The notes beneath the pieces were generated by a model, which was not told where the DNA came from, did no database searches, and saw nothing but the letters and a program-made list of their open reading frames with translations. Below, one piece after another: positions 17,194 through 25,634 of a DNA stretch of 64,000 bases (the first letter of the stretch is position 1; every line of letters begins with the position of its first letter). Location: assembly GCA_023421395.1 (NCBI GenBank), contig JAEZTL010000038.1, forward strand, positions 1 through 64,000. The letters are read 5' to 3'. Position numbers and translations under genes: made by a program. Source of the stretch: Bacillota bacterium (GTDB lineage Bacteria; Bacillota; Clostridia; Christensenellales; Aristaeellaceae).

Positions 17194-18621
17194 ATGCAAT
17201 CGATCTGGTCAAACGTCAGGATGCCCCAACAGCCGAAGCTCTCGGAGGACCTCGATGTGGACATCGCCGTGATCGGCGGCGGTATGGCGGGCATGCTGAT
17301 CGCTTATGAACTGACCCGGCGCGGCTTCGACGTGGTCGTGCTGGAGGCCGAGCGCATCGGCAGCGGACAGACCGGCGGCACAACCGCCAAGATCACGTCT
17401 CAACACGGGCACGTGTACGCCCGGCTGATCGAGCAGTGCGGCCACGAGAAGGCGTTGCAGTACGCTCGCGCGAACCACGAGGCCATTTTCGCCTTTGAGC
17501 GCATCGTCGAATCCGAAGGCATCGCTTGCGATCTCGAGCGGAAAAGCGCATATCTGTACGCCCGCCGTGACCCCGCGCCACTGGAGGCGGAGATGCTGGC
17601 CGCCAGGAGCCTGGGACTTCCCGCTTCACTGGTTCCATCGCGCGATCTCCCCTTCCCCACCGCCGGCGCGGTCATGTTCTCCGACCAGGCGCAGTTTCAC
17701 CCGCTCAAGTTCCTGAAGGGGCTTTCCGAGCATGTACGCGTCTATGAACACACCCGGGTAGAGCGCGTCGAGCCCAACGGGCTGTACACGGCCGATCACG
17801 CCGTGGCGGCGCGCCACATCGTGTTCGCGTGCCATTATCCCTTCGTCAACAAGCCCGGATACTATTTTGCCCGAATCCATCAGGAACGCTCCTATGTGGT
17901 CGCGCTGGAGGGCGTTCCGAAGCTGCCCGGCATGTACATCGGCCTGGAAGAGGACGGCCATTCGATGCGCATGCACGGAAAGATACTGCTTCTGGGCGGC
18001 GAAAACCACCGTACCGGTGAAAACGTGCCGGGACGGTATGAGGCGCTTATGGAAGAGGCGGAGCGGCTGTTCCCCGGGGCACGGGAAGTCGCCCGCTGGT
18101 CCGCGCAGGATGCCATCACACTGGACGGGGTTCCTTTCATCGGGCGCTATGCGCGCTCTCGTCCCAGCTGGCATCTGGCGACCGGCTTCATGAAGTGGGG
18201 CATGACCACCGCCATGGCGGCTTCACAGATCCTGGCGGACGATATTTCCGGCAAGCGCAACCGAGAAGCGCCGGTATTCCGCCCGCAGCGCTTTTCCACC
18301 GCGGAGCTTCCGCAACTGACCCGCGACAGCGCGCAGGCGCTGAAAGGGCTGACGCTGGCCGTCGCGCCGCCGGAGCGGATGCTCTCCGATCTGCCCGTCG
18401 GGCAGGGCGGCGTGGTGGAGGCGGACGGGCGCAAACTGGGCGCCTACAAAGACCCCTCGGGACGAGTTTTCTTCGTCACCACGCGCTGCCCCCATCTGGG
18501 TTGCGAACTGAGCTGGAATCAGGACGAACTGAGCTGGGACTGCCCCTGCCACGGCTCGAGATTTTCCTGCGATGGCCGGCTCATCAGCGGGCCGGCCCAG
18601 GAAGGGATACGGGTTGAATAG
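17194..18621 (+). CDS. FAD-dependent oxidoreductase with C-terminal Rieske [2Fe-2S] domain
   Basis: A 475-residue fusion. Residues about 20-360 form a DAO-type FAD oxidoreductase: the dinucleotide motif VIGGGMAGMLIAYEL, VLEAERIGSGQTGGTTAKITSQHG (key part SGQTGGTTAK), and late FATGFMKWGMT-like sequence (ATGFMKWGMT). The last ~80 residues are a Rieske domain with CPHLGC and CPCHGSRFS, giving the Cys-His/Cys-His ligands of a [2Fe-2S] cluster. The ATG at 17194 follows GGGAGGTG. Such fusions occur in many bacteria, but their substrates are mostly unknown. The stop overlaps the start of the tocopherol-cyclase-like gene, which suggests a joint function. Confidence 0.92.
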   Translation: MQSIWSNVRMPQQPKLSEDLDVDIAVIGGGMAGMLIAYELTRRGFDVVVLEAERIGSGQTGGTTAKITSQHGHVYARLIEQCGHEKALQYARANHEAIFAFERIVESEGIACDLERKSAYLYARRDPAPLEAEMLAARSLGLPASLVPSRDLPFPTAGAVMFSDQAQFHPLKFLKGLSEHVRVYEHTRVERVEPNGLYTADHAVAARHIVFACHYPFVNKPGYYFARIHQERSYVVALEGVPKLPGMYIGLEEDGHSMRMHGKILLLGGENHRTGENVPGRYEALMEEAERLFPGAREVARWSAQDAITLDGVPFIGRYARSRPSWHLATGFMKWGMTTAMAASQILADDISGKRNREAPVFRPQRFSTAELPQLTRDSAQALKGLTLAVAPPERMLSDLPVGQGGVVEADGRKLGAYKDPSGRVFFVTTRCPHLGCELSWNQDELSWDCPCHGSRFSCDGRLISGPAQEGIRVE

Positions 18622-19474
18622 CTTTCGAGGATTTTACTTTAAACAGGCGACGGCGGACGACGCCCTCTCGCTGATCGCCGCCACCGGACAGGGCGCCGGG
18701 GGACGGCGGTTCGCCTCCATCCAGGTAGTGCTGCCGGAGGCCGCGTTCACGGTGCCCTTCCCGGTGGAGGAGGCGCGCCTGGAGCCCGCCGGGCCATCCG
18801 TCCACTTCGGTGAAAACCGACTGGACGCCTCAGGGATGAAAGTGGATCTTCGCGGCGGCGGACACGAAGTTTGTGGAGAACTGATCTTCGGCCCACTCTC
18901 CCGTCCCCGGGGCGACATCATGGGGCCTTTCGGGTTACTGCCGGGCCTTGAGTGCCGCCACCGACTCGTAAGCATGGCCCATGAGGTCCGGGGGATGCTG
19001 TCTGTGGATGGGCGGGAACGGCGCTTCGACGGCGCACTGGGCTACATCGAGGGGGATTCGGGTCGCTCCTTCCCGAAAAGCTATCTTTGGACGCAGGTCT
19101 TCTCGCCTGGCGGCGAGCCGCGCTCCGTGATGCTGTCCGTAGCGGAAATCCCCTGCGCGGGTTTGCGCTTTACCGGCATCCTTGGCTTTGCGCTGCTGGA
19201 CGACCGCGAAATTCGGCTGGCCACATACCTGCGTGCACGGGTTGTGGAGATTGCGGACGGCTGCGTCACCGTCCGCCAGGGCGGATACACGCTGACCGTG
19301 GAATTTGACCTCGGCCCTTCCACCGCGCTTGAGGCGCCTGTCAACGGCGTCATGACCCGTGAAATCGGCGAACGCCTCTCCGGCCGAGCCCGTTACTGCA
19401 TGACGCTGGACGGCAGGGTGCTCTTCGACTTCCTGTCTGAAAATGCAAGCTTTGAGTATGAATACGCCCGGTAG
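18614..19474 (+). CDS. Tocopherol-cyclase-like protein
   Basis: A 286-residue protein. The segment GYIEGDSGRSFPKSYLWTQ (core DSGRSFP and YLWTQ) resembles the signature of the tocopherol cyclase family, which is beta-barrel rich; PFGLLPGLECRH is a second family-like piece. Bacterial members outside phototrophs have no established substrate, so a vitamin E role should not be assumed. The start is inferred as a TTG at 18614 with AGGAAGG eight bases upstream; it overlaps the last eight bases of the Rieske flavoprotein gene, so the two are translationally coupled. Confidence 0.75.
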   Translation: MNSFRGFYFKQATADDALSLIAATGQGAGGRRFASIQVVLPEAAFTVPFPVEEARLEPAGPSVHFGENRLDASGMKVDLRGGGHEVCGELIFGPLSRPRGDIMGPFGLLPGLECRHRLVSMAHEVRGMLSVDGRERRFDGALGYIEGDSGRSFPKSYLWTQVFSPGGEPRSVMLSVAEIPCAGLRFTGILGFALLDDREIRLATYLRARVVEIADGCVTVRQGGYTLTVEFDLGPSTALEAPVNGVMTREIGERLSGRARYCMTLDGRVLFDFLSENASFEYEYAR

Positions 19475-19518
19475 GTGATCCGAACAGGTGTTCCCAGCAG
19501 ATTTAATCAAGCGTTCGG

Positions 19519-19547
19519 TTGCGGGATGCCGCCACGTCTGTTATAAT
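19519..19547 (+). promoter_or_regulatory. Promoter of the radical SAM DNA-repair pair
   Basis: TTGCGG (19519-19524) and a perfect TATAAT (19542-19547) with a 17-base spacer. The expected transcription start near 19554 is next to the SOS box. Confidence 0.7.
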
Positions 19548-19554
19548 CCTTATC

Positions 19555-19568
19555 AGAACATATGTTCG
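19555..19568 (+). promoter_or_regulatory. LexA/DinR SOS box
   Basis: AGAACATATGTTCG contains the perfect palindrome GAAC-ATAT-GTTC and matches the Bacillus-type consensus CGAACRNRYGTTCG except for the first base. It lies eight bases after the -10 box, over the predicted transcription start, an effective position for repression by LexA. Confidence 0.85.
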
Positions 19569-19595
19569 TTTTATGCCGAATCGAGGGATTTTCTC

Positions 19596-20888
19596 ATGGA
19601 TGCAATGCAAAAGCTGACACTGCTCACCGACGCCGCCAAATACGACGTGGCCTGCACCTCCTCCGGCGTCGACCGCTCCGGGCGCGGCGGGGCCATCGGC
19701 AGCGCCGCGGCCTGCGGTATCTGCCATAGCTTTGCCGGAGACGGCCGCTGCATATCGCTTTTAAAGGTGCTCCAGTCCAGCGCCTGCCGGTATGACTGCG
19801 CCTATTGCGTTAACCGCCGCTCCAACGACACGCCACGCGCCACCTTCCAGCCCCGGGAACTGGCAGACCTGACGATGGCCTTCTACCGCCGGAATTACAT
19901 CGAAGGGCTCTTCCTGAGCTCCGCCGTGGCGGGCTCCGCCGACCGCACCTGTGAGCTGATGATCGAGACGCTGCGTATCCTGCGGGAGGAATACCGCTTC
20001 GGCGGTTACATCCACTGCAAGGCAATCCCCGGCGCGGATACGCTTTTGATTGAGCGCATGGGCCTTTACGCGGACCGGATGAGTGTCAACATTGAGCTTC
20101 CGTCCAGGCAGAGCCTCATGCTGCTGGCGCCTGAAAAGAACCGGGACAACATCCTGGGCCCGATGAAGCGCATCGCCGGCGGAATCCAGGAGAATACCCG
20201 CGCGCTGACCCTCTACCGCCATGCGCCGAAATTCGCGCCAGCGGGCCAGTCCACGCAGATGATCGTCGGCGCGACGCCGGAGAACGACCAAGCTATTCTG
20301 AAGCTTTCCGAAGCGCTGTACGACCGGTTCCATTTAAAGCGCGTGTTTTATTCGGCTTACATCCCGCTCAACGATGACAGACTGCTGCCCCCCCTCGGTA
20401 CGCCGCCGCCCCTTTTGCGCGAACACCGTTTGTATCAGGCGGACTGGCTTTTGCGCTTCTACGGCTTCCGCGCCGACGAACTGCTGGACGACCGCCGCCC
20501 CAACCTGGACCCGGAGCTGGACCCCAAGTGCAACTGGGCGGTGGGACATCTGGACCAGTTCCCGGTGGACGTCAACCGCGCGCCGCAGGAACTATTGCTG
20601 CGCGTACCGGGCGTGGGCGTCAAAAGCGCCTGGCGCATTTTGCAAGCCCGCAGGCATGGGGCGCTGGACTTCGAGGCGCTCAAAAAGATGGGTGTGGTAT
20701 TAAAGCGCGCGCAGCACTTCATCACCTGCTCGGGAAAGCCGCTGATCCGGTTGCGCCTGGACGATCAAACGACCCTGACCAGCCTGCTTGCAAGCCGCGC
20801 GATGGTGCTGGGCGAACACTCCGTTCAATTGTCGCTGCTCGACCCCACGGAGGAGGATCTGCAAAAATGCCTTACAGGACAGATGTAG
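19596..20888 (+). CDS. Putative DNA modification/repair radical SAM protein (TIGR03916 type)
   Basis: A 430-residue protein with the radical SAM cluster motif CRYDCAYC (Cys64, Cys68, Cys71), which binds [4Fe-4S] and S-adenosylmethionine. A helix-hairpin-helix region follows near residue 330 (LLLRVPGVGVKSAWRIL), as in DNA-binding repair enzymes. It matches the family known as putative DNA modification/repair radical SAM protein, usually adjacent to a DUF4130/uracil-DNA-glycosylase-like partner, as here. The ATG at 19596 has GAGGGA upstream. A SOS box in its promoter supports a DNA-damage role. The reaction is not known. Confidence 0.9.
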   Translation: MDAMQKLTLLTDAAKYDVACTSSGVDRSGRGGAIGSAAACGICHSFAGDGRCISLLKVLQSSACRYDCAYCVNRRSNDTPRATFQPRELADLTMAFYRRNYIEGLFLSSAVAGSADRTCELMIETLRILREEYRFGGYIHCKAIPGADTLLIERMGLYADRMSVNIELPSRQSLMLLAPEKNRDNILGPMKRIAGGIQENTRALTLYRHAPKFAPAGQSTQMIVGATPENDQAILKLSEALYDRFHLKRVFYSAYIPLNDDRLLPPLGTPPPLLREHRLYQADWLLRFYGFRADELLDDRRPNLDPELDPKCNWAVGHLDQFPVDVNRAPQELLLRVPGVGVKSAWRILQARRHGALDFEALKKMGVVLKRAQHFITCSGKPLIRLRLDDQTTLTSLLASRAMVLGEHSVQLSLLDPTEEDLQKCLTGQM

Positions 20889-21691
20889 TTTACCGCTACG
20901 ACGGCACGCTGGACGGGTTTTTGTGCTGCGTGTACGAGAGTTATGCCATGAAGGAGATGCCCGCGGCGATTCTGGGTCCTGAGGACGAGCAGCTTTCACT
21001 GCTCCCGACGAGGGATGTGGAAACCGACGCATTCCGGGCGGCGCGGGTGCTGAAATCCATTCCGGCGCGCATCTCGGAGGACGCACTGTATTTGGTCGAG
21101 CGGGCGATGCTGACCTCGATGCCGGAGAAGGAAAAACGGCTGCTCGAGTTCCTGCGTCTGGGGTACCGCAAAGGGGGCATGGTGATGGACATGGTGCATG
21201 ACGACGCGGTCGCGCCGGTTCTCGCCGCCGTCACCCATCTGGGACGCGAGGCCCACCTTTTTCTGGGCTTTGTGCGGTTCACGGAGAACGCCGGCGTGCT
21301 GGCGTCTGTCATTGAGCCGAAGAACCGGGTGCTGCCGCTGATCGCGCGGCACTTTCTGAATCGCTATCCAAACGAGGCCTTCATCATCTTCGACCGGACG
21401 CACCGGGAAGCGCTGGTCGCGCAGCGGGGTCGCGGCCGCATCGCGCCGCTTTTATCGCTGGAGTTGCCCGCGCCGAACGATATGGAGCGCGCCGTGCGGG
21501 CACTGTGGCGCCGCTTTCATCAATCGGTCGAGATCGATCAGCGCAGGAATTCCGTTTGCCAGCGCACGCATCTGCCGCATCGGTACCGGCGCGTCATGAC
21601 CGAGTTTGAGGCCGAACCGGCGGGCGAGCGGGCCGACCGCGTCCCATCCGTCGACTTCTCCGCAAATCCCGCCCATTTACCGGGCGTATGA
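20867..21691 (+). CDS. Probable DNA metabolism protein (TIGR03915 / DUF4130 type)
   Basis: A 274-residue protein that begins YRTDVVYRYDGTLDGFLCCVYE, with the family core YDGTLDGFLCCV, and ends with PHRYRRV-type sequence. This family is the constant partner of the radical SAM protein upstream; in many proteobacteria it is fused to a uracil-DNA glycosylase-like domain, which is absent here. The ATG lies inside the last 22 bases of the radical SAM gene, with GGAGG some 12 bases upstream, so both come from the SOS-controlled transcript. Confidence 0.88.
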   Translation: MPYRTDVVYRYDGTLDGFLCCVYESYAMKEMPAAILGPEDEQLSLLPTRDVETDAFRAARVLKSIPARISEDALYLVERAMLTSMPEKEKRLLEFLRLGYRKGGMVMDMVHDDAVAPVLAAVTHLGREAHLFLGFVRFTENAGVLASVIEPKNRVLPLIARHFLNRYPNEAFIIFDRTHREALVAQRGRGRIAPLLSLELPAPNDMERAVRALWRRFHQSVEIDQRRNSVCQRTHLPHRYRRVMTEFEAEPAGERADRVPSVDFSANPAHLPGV

Positions 21692-21703
21692 AGGAGGAAG
21701 CCC

Positions 21704-22171
21704 ATGCAATTCAGACTGGCGCTCATCGCGGTGTCCGATGTGGAGAGGTCCAAGGCGTTCTACGGTGATCTGTTCGAACAGAAAGTGGCGATGGATCTGG
21801 GGTGGAACGTGACCTTCAGCGGAGGCTTTGCCATTCAGCAGAATTTCGCGTGGCTTATCGACGCGCCGCCGGAGTCGGTGATCCCCCGCGCGCACAACCT
21901 GGAGCTGTATTTCGAGGTGCAGGATTTCGACGCGTTCCTCGCGAGGCTCGCGCAGCATCCTGAAATCGAGCTGGTACATCCGCCGAAGAAGCACGAATGG
22001 CAGCAGCGCGTCTCCCGGCTCTACGATCCGGACGGGCACATCATCGAAGTGGGTGAATCCATGGCCGTCATCGCCCGGCGCTTCCTTTCGGAAGGCAAGA
22101 CGATCGAGGAGACGGCGGCGCTCATCCAGCATCCGATTGCCTTCGTGGAGGCGGCCGCCGGAGAGGAATAA
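21704..22171 (+). CDS. VOC family (glyoxalase/bleomycin resistance fold) protein
   Basis: A 155-residue protein with one vicinal-oxygen-chelate domain: FRLALIAVSDVERSKAFYGDLF at the start (core SDVERSKAFY) and the closing LYDPDGHIIEVGE. The C-terminal ~30 residues are a short helical extension (GKTIEETAALIQHP). VOC proteins include lyases, isomerases and drug-binding proteins; the substrate cannot be told. AAGGAGG lies before the ATG, 12 bases after the DUF4130 gene, so it may be co-transcribed with the SOS pair. Confidence 0.88.
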   Translation: MQFRLALIAVSDVERSKAFYGDLFEQKVAMDLGWNVTFSGGFAIQQNFAWLIDAPPESVIPRAHNLELYFEVQDFDAFLARLAQHPEIELVHPPKKHEWQQRVSRLYDPDGHIIEVGESMAVIARRFLSEGKTIEETAALIQHPIAFVEAAAGEE

Positions 22172-22223
22172 TCGCCCGGACAGGAATTCCCGCGCCAACC
22201 CTCCCTTTCCAACGGACAGAAAA

Positions 22224-22253
22224 ATCCCGCGTCCGGCTCAAGCCGCGCGGGAT
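22224..22253. terminator. Bidirectional terminator between convergent genes
   Basis: The stem ATCCCGCG ... CGCGGGAT with an inner CGGCT/AGCCG stem is flanked by CTCTTTT on the right and AAAAA on the left, so it can stop the VOC transcript and the convergent membrane protein transcript. Confidence 0.85.
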
Positions 22254-22258
22254 CTCTT

Positions 22259-22753
22259 TTATGAATTGGATTCATTTTTTCCCGCCAGGCCGGGCTCCCC
22301 TCCGGAATCGGACGCGGCGGCGGATTCCGCCGGGCCGCCCGGCGCCTCAAAAAACAGCGGCCTTCGCTTTCGGTAATAAACGCAGACGAGGATCGAATAG
22401 ATCGCCACCGTGGCCAGTTGGATTTCCATGGTCACAACCTGCGGCGAATCGTACCGCACGTACAGTATCAGCAGGCAGAGGCTGTATATCGGATTCAGGA
22501 TCAGATAAATCATGAAGCTGTACCAGGCATAGGCCTTCCATTTCCAAAACCCGACGAACGCCGCCAGAAACAGAAAGAGCGCGACGGTGGTATAGGCAAT
22601 GTCAACCCAGTAAAGCGGGCTCAAATTCAAGTTGGGCAGCATATCCAGCAGCAGCCGTTTGAGCATGATGAGAAAACCGGCAGGCAGCGAAAAGTAGTGG
22701 ACAAACTTGTGAAAGCCGAGCGGCGTATTCTCTCTTTCGTAATAGCGCTTCAC
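22259..22753 (-). CDS. Unknown membrane protein with four predicted spans
   Basis: A 164-residue protein that I do not recognise. Four hydrophobic segments are visible: around HYFSLPAGFLIMLKRLL, YTTVALFLFLAAFVGFW, FMIYLILNPIYSLCLLIL and LATVAIYSILVCVYY, followed by a short polar tail rich in Pro, Gly, Ala and Ser. The start is a GTG at 22753 with GGGAG upstream; longer in-frame readings lack a ribosome binding site. It lies downstream of the LCP gene on the same strand, 68 bases away, and may be the last gene of that unit. Confidence 0.7.
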   Translation of the reverse strand: MKRYYERENTPLGFHKFVHYFSLPAGFLIMLKRLLLDMLPNLNLSPLYWVDIAYTTVALFLFLAAFVGFWKWKAYAWYSFMIYLILNPIYSLCLLILYVRYDSPQVVTMEIQLATVAIYSILVCVYYRKRRPLFFEAPGGPAESAAASDSGGEPGLAGKNESNS

Positions 22754-22820
22754 GGTGATGTCTCCCTTCGATGATTCCACACCCTGGAAACCCGCGCCGC
22801 ACACCCCGCATCAAAACCCA

Positions 22821-23768
22821 TTAAGACCCCGAACCGTTCAGAAACACCTTGAGCAGTTGCCGGTTCTTCTCAAGGTCGGGCTTGATCACCCAGGCGCCAT
22901 CCACCGTGCCGGTGGTATAGGCGCCTTCCGCGGGCAGCCGGAACTGCTCCAGGCTGAGTCCGCCCGTCAGCACCTTAACGGCCTCCAGGCCCATCTCAAA
23001 CACGTTGACGTTGGTGTCGACGGCAGAGAACGCCGTCTGCATCAACTTGGCGTAGATCACCGGATTCTTCGTGGCGCGCAGCTTTCCGATCATCGCCTCC
23101 AACACGGCGCGCTGCCTGCTCGCGCGCATATAGTCGGAATCGATCTTGCGAATGCGCGAGTAGGCGAGCGCCTGCGGGCCGGTAAGGAGCGTATCCGCAC
23201 CGTAGCTCTTCAGATAATCGATTGGGCGGCCATCGCCCAACCGCTTCCATGTGGCGTCCAGGCCCTTGTTGATCTCCTGCATCTCCGCCTTGGTCACGTT
23301 CACCGACACGCCGCCGATGCTGTCAATGAGGTCGGAGAAGCCCTCAAAATCAATGACCGCGTATTTTGTGATGTTCAGGCCGAATGCCTGATTCACCGTG
23401 CGCATGGCCAACTGTTCCCCGCCGAAACGGTAGGCCGCGTTGATTTTATTCTTCCCATAACCCTCGATGTTCACCAGCGTATCCCGCATGATCGAAGTCA
23501 GCTTGATGTCGCCGCTGCCGATGGAGGCCACCATGATCGAGTCCGTGCGGCCCCGCCCCTGCTCGTTGTCCGCGCCCAGCAGCAGGACGTCGGTATAACC
23601 GGACGAAAACAGCCCGTCCAGCGAGAGCCCGCCGGGCAGGTTAATGGAAAGCGGCAGACGCGTGACCAGCATCAACAAAGCCCAAAGGATCGCCAGAATC
23701 AGCGCAATGCGGAAAAGACGGCCGAGACAGCTCGGACGTCTTCTGGGTCGGTACGGTTCATAGTACAT
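22821..23768 (-). CDS. LytR-CpsA-Psr (LCP) family protein
   Basis: A 315-residue LCP protein. A short arginine-rich cytoplasmic tail precedes one transmembrane helix (about 20-40), then the extracellular LCP domain: LLLGADNEQGRGRTDSIM, IMRDTLVNI, KINAAYRFGG, and RKIDSDYMRASRQR, which supply the arginines and aspartates that bind polyprenyl-pyrophosphate. LCP enzymes attach wall teichoic acids or capsular polymers to peptidoglycan, consistent with a Gram-positive-type wall. It is 39 bases after the FAD-synthetase gene on the same strand. Confidence 0.95.
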   Translation of the reverse strand: MYYEPYRPRRRPSCLGRLFRIALILAILWALLMLVTRLPLSINLPGGLSLDGLFSSGYTDVLLLGADNEQGRGRTDSIMVASIGSGDIKLTSIMRDTLVNIEGYGKNKINAAYRFGGEQLAMRTVNQAFGLNITKYAVIDFEGFSDLIDSIGGVSVNVTKAEMQEINKGLDATWKRLGDGRPIDYLKSYGADTLLTGPQALAYSRIRKIDSDYMRASRQRAVLEAMIGKLRATKNPVIYAKLMQTAFSAVDTNVNVFEMGLEAVKVLTGGLSLEQFRLPAEGAYTTGTVDGAWVIKPDLEKNRQLLKVFLNGSGS

Positions 23769-23806
23769 AGGCGTACTCCACGGCTGTATTCGACGCCTGA
23801 CGCGCG

Positions 23807-24400
23807 TCAGCGGCCCAGCATCCGGGCGGCGAGTTTTACATCGCCGCGCTCCAGCGCCGCGCGAATCCTCGTCGAGGATACCTTTTCGCCGTCCATCAAC
23901 ACGACGGGCATTTCGTAGACCTCAAACCCCATCTCCTCGCCCAGGGAACGGAGCGACTTGACGTCACCCGCGCCCTTGAAGCCGAATGTGAAGTCCACCC
24001 CCGCCACCACCGCCCGGACATCATACCGGTCCAGCAGCATCCGCAGGAACGCGCGGGGGGATTTCTCCGCCAGCGTCTTTGTAAACTTCACCATATCCAC
24101 CCGGTCGACGCCCAGCGCATACAGCGCGGCGCGGCGGGTGGCGGCGTCCATGATCAGCGCGGGCATCTGCCCAAACACGCTGCGCGGGTGGTTCTCAAAC
24201 GTATAGACGACAGAACGCCAACCCCGGTTGCGTGCAATCTCCACCGCCTGGCGCACCAGCGCCTGATGACCGACGTGCACACCGTCAAACATGCCCAGCG
24301 CGACGACGGAGGGCTGACGGCCCTGATCCTCTCTGTCAACCCCCTGAAGGGCGCTTCGGCGTCCGTTGCCTTTTTGATCGCTCGATGCCTTCGGCGTCAT
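23807..24400 (-). CDS. FAD synthetase domain protein (RibF N-terminal domain only)
   Basis: A 197-residue protein. The nucleotidyltransferase motifs of bacterial RibF are all present: VVALGMFDGVHVGHQALV with the GxFDGxHxGH core, TFENHPRSVF, GVDFTFGFKGAG and KVSSTRIRAAL. The riboflavin kinase domain that normally follows is missing, so the protein should adenylate FMN to FAD but not phosphorylate riboflavin. The ATG at 24400 has AAGGAA upstream. It lies 41 bases after rnfA in the flavin-dependent Rnf/ApbE cluster, and could supply the FAD that ApbE uses as FMN donor; the last point is inference. Confidence 0.88.
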   Translation of the reverse strand: MTPKASSDQKGNGRRSALQGVDREDQGRQPSVVALGMFDGVHVGHQALVRQAVEIARNRGWRSVVYTFENHPRSVFGQMPALIMDAATRRAALYALGVDRVDMVKFTKTLAEKSPRAFLRMLLDRYDVRAVVAGVDFTFGFKGAGDVKSLRSLGEEMGFEVYEMPVVLMDGEKVSSTRIRAALERGDVKLAARMLGR

Positions 24401-24441
24401 ACATTCGTTCCTTGTTGCAATTCTTGAATCCGCGCCGCCCT

Positions 24442-25023
24442 TCAACTTCCGAAGCCGGAAAAGCCGAGGAGCGCCAGCGCGATGAGCCCTGCGCTGACCA
24501 GCGCAATGGGCAGCCCTTTGAGGCCTTCCGGCACATCGGAAAGCGCCAGCCGTTCCCGTACGCCCGCCAGCAGCACTACCGCCAGGAGGAAGCCCGCGCC
24601 GCCGAACACGCCGGTCAGCGCGCCATAAAGGAAAGATTCCGCCTGGGCGCTGAAGAGCGCCGCGCCCAGCACCGCTCCGACGAGCGCGATCAGCGCATGC
24701 AGCGCCGTCGGCTCCCCGAGACCAAACGGATTTTTAGCCTTCAAAATCCGGTTGAAAAGGCTGAACACAGCCAGAATCACCAGCGCGAACATCGCCGTCG
24801 TCAGGAATCCCAGCTTCAGCGGCATCAGCACAAAGAAATACAGCGCGCTGGTGACGATGGAGACGAGCACGATCATCAGCGCCACCCAGGCACCGATCCG
24901 CAGGGATGCCTTGAACTTGTCCGCACCCAGCGCCGAACGCTCCGCGAAGAAGCGCGAGAACACGAAGTTATCCGTCAGGACGCCGCCAAAGAGAATCGCC
25001 AGAACCTTCATTCCGTCGATCAT
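24442..25023 (-). CDS. rnfA: Rnf complex subunit RnfA
   Basis: A 193-residue integral membrane protein with six predicted spans, the same length as E. coli RsxA. Typical elements are LFGGVLTDNFVFSRFF near the N-terminus (LTDNFVF) and FGGAGFLLAVVLLAGVRERL (core LLAGVRERL) near the C-terminus. RnfA and RnfE form the half-inverted membrane pair that carries electrons through the membrane via an iron centre. The ATG at 25023 overlaps the rnfE stop by four bases and has GGGAGG upstream. In most operons rnfB follows rnfA; here it does not. Confidence 0.94.
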   Translation of the reverse strand: MIDGMKVLAILFGGVLTDNFVFSRFFAERSALGADKFKASLRIGAWVALMIVLVSIVTSALYFFVLMPLKLGFLTTAMFALVILAVFSLFNRILKAKNPFGLGEPTALHALIALVGAVLGAALFSAQAESFLYGALTGVFGGAGFLLAVVLLAGVRERLALSDVPEGLKGLPIALVSAGLIALALLGFSGFGS

Positions 25024-25634
25024 GCGTCCTCCCCTCCCTTCCCGCGCCCGGGCATGCACGCCCGAACGATCGCCAGAATCACGCCGGCAATGAGAAAGCC
25101 GCCCGGCGCGACCGCGAGCATGCGCATCGGCTGGAACGCCTCGCCCAGTTTGACGCCAAACACGGCGCCGCTCCCCAGCACCTCGCGAAGGCAGCCGATC
25201 ACCGTCAGCGCCACCAGATACAGCGCGCCGCGCGCCAGCGCATGAACGAGCGAATCCTCTGTCTCCCGGTCCTCGTCATACACTTCGGGATAGGCCGTCA
25301 GCGCGCAGAGAAAAGGAACCAGCGTCATGTAAAGCCCCAGCGGCGAGGCGAGGCGGGGCTGTGCCACCGCCAGAACCATCTGCGCCATCGAGGCCACGGT
25401 GGCCGCGAAAAGCCAGAACGCGAAACCACGGTGCTCCTCGCGAATGAATTTCCAGATCGCCGAAAGCAGAAGGCTCGCGCCAACCGCCGTCACCAGCACA
25501 CCCGCGCCGATGACCAAGCCGTTCATCCCGGTGTTCACCACCGCGATTGCGGGCAGCGCCGCCAGCGCCAGCTTGGCAAGGCCAAATTTCTTGGACGCAG
25601 CGCCAATCTGCGCCCCGCCCGGATTACTATGCAT
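25020..25634 (-). CDS. rnfE: Rnf complex subunit RnfE
   Basis: A 204-residue membrane protein homologous to RnfA with six predicted spans. The segments LALAALPAIAVVNTGMNGL, FLCALTAYPEV and LIGCLREVLGSG-like TVIGCLREVLGSGA are recognisable. An acidic cytoplasmic stretch (EDRETEDS) lies mid-protein. The ATG at 25634 is preceded by GGAGGGAG and overlaps the end of rnfD by eight bases. Confidence 0.93.
   Translation of the reverse strand: MHSNPGGAQIGAASKKFGLAKLALAALPAIAVVNTGMNGLVIGAGVLVTAVGASLLLSAIWKFIREEHRGFAFWLFAATVASMAQMVLAVAQPRLASPLGLYMTLVPFLCALTAYPEVYDEDRETEDSLVHALARGALYLVALTVIGCLREVLGSGAVFGVKLGEAFQPMRMLAVAPGGFLIAGVILAIVRACMPGRGKGGEDA

Noticed and set aside
16837..17199. Minus-strand frame of 120 codons in the gap before the Rieske flavoprotein gene
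   Set aside because: No recognisable motif and no ribosome binding site; it also runs into the start of the real gene on the other strand.
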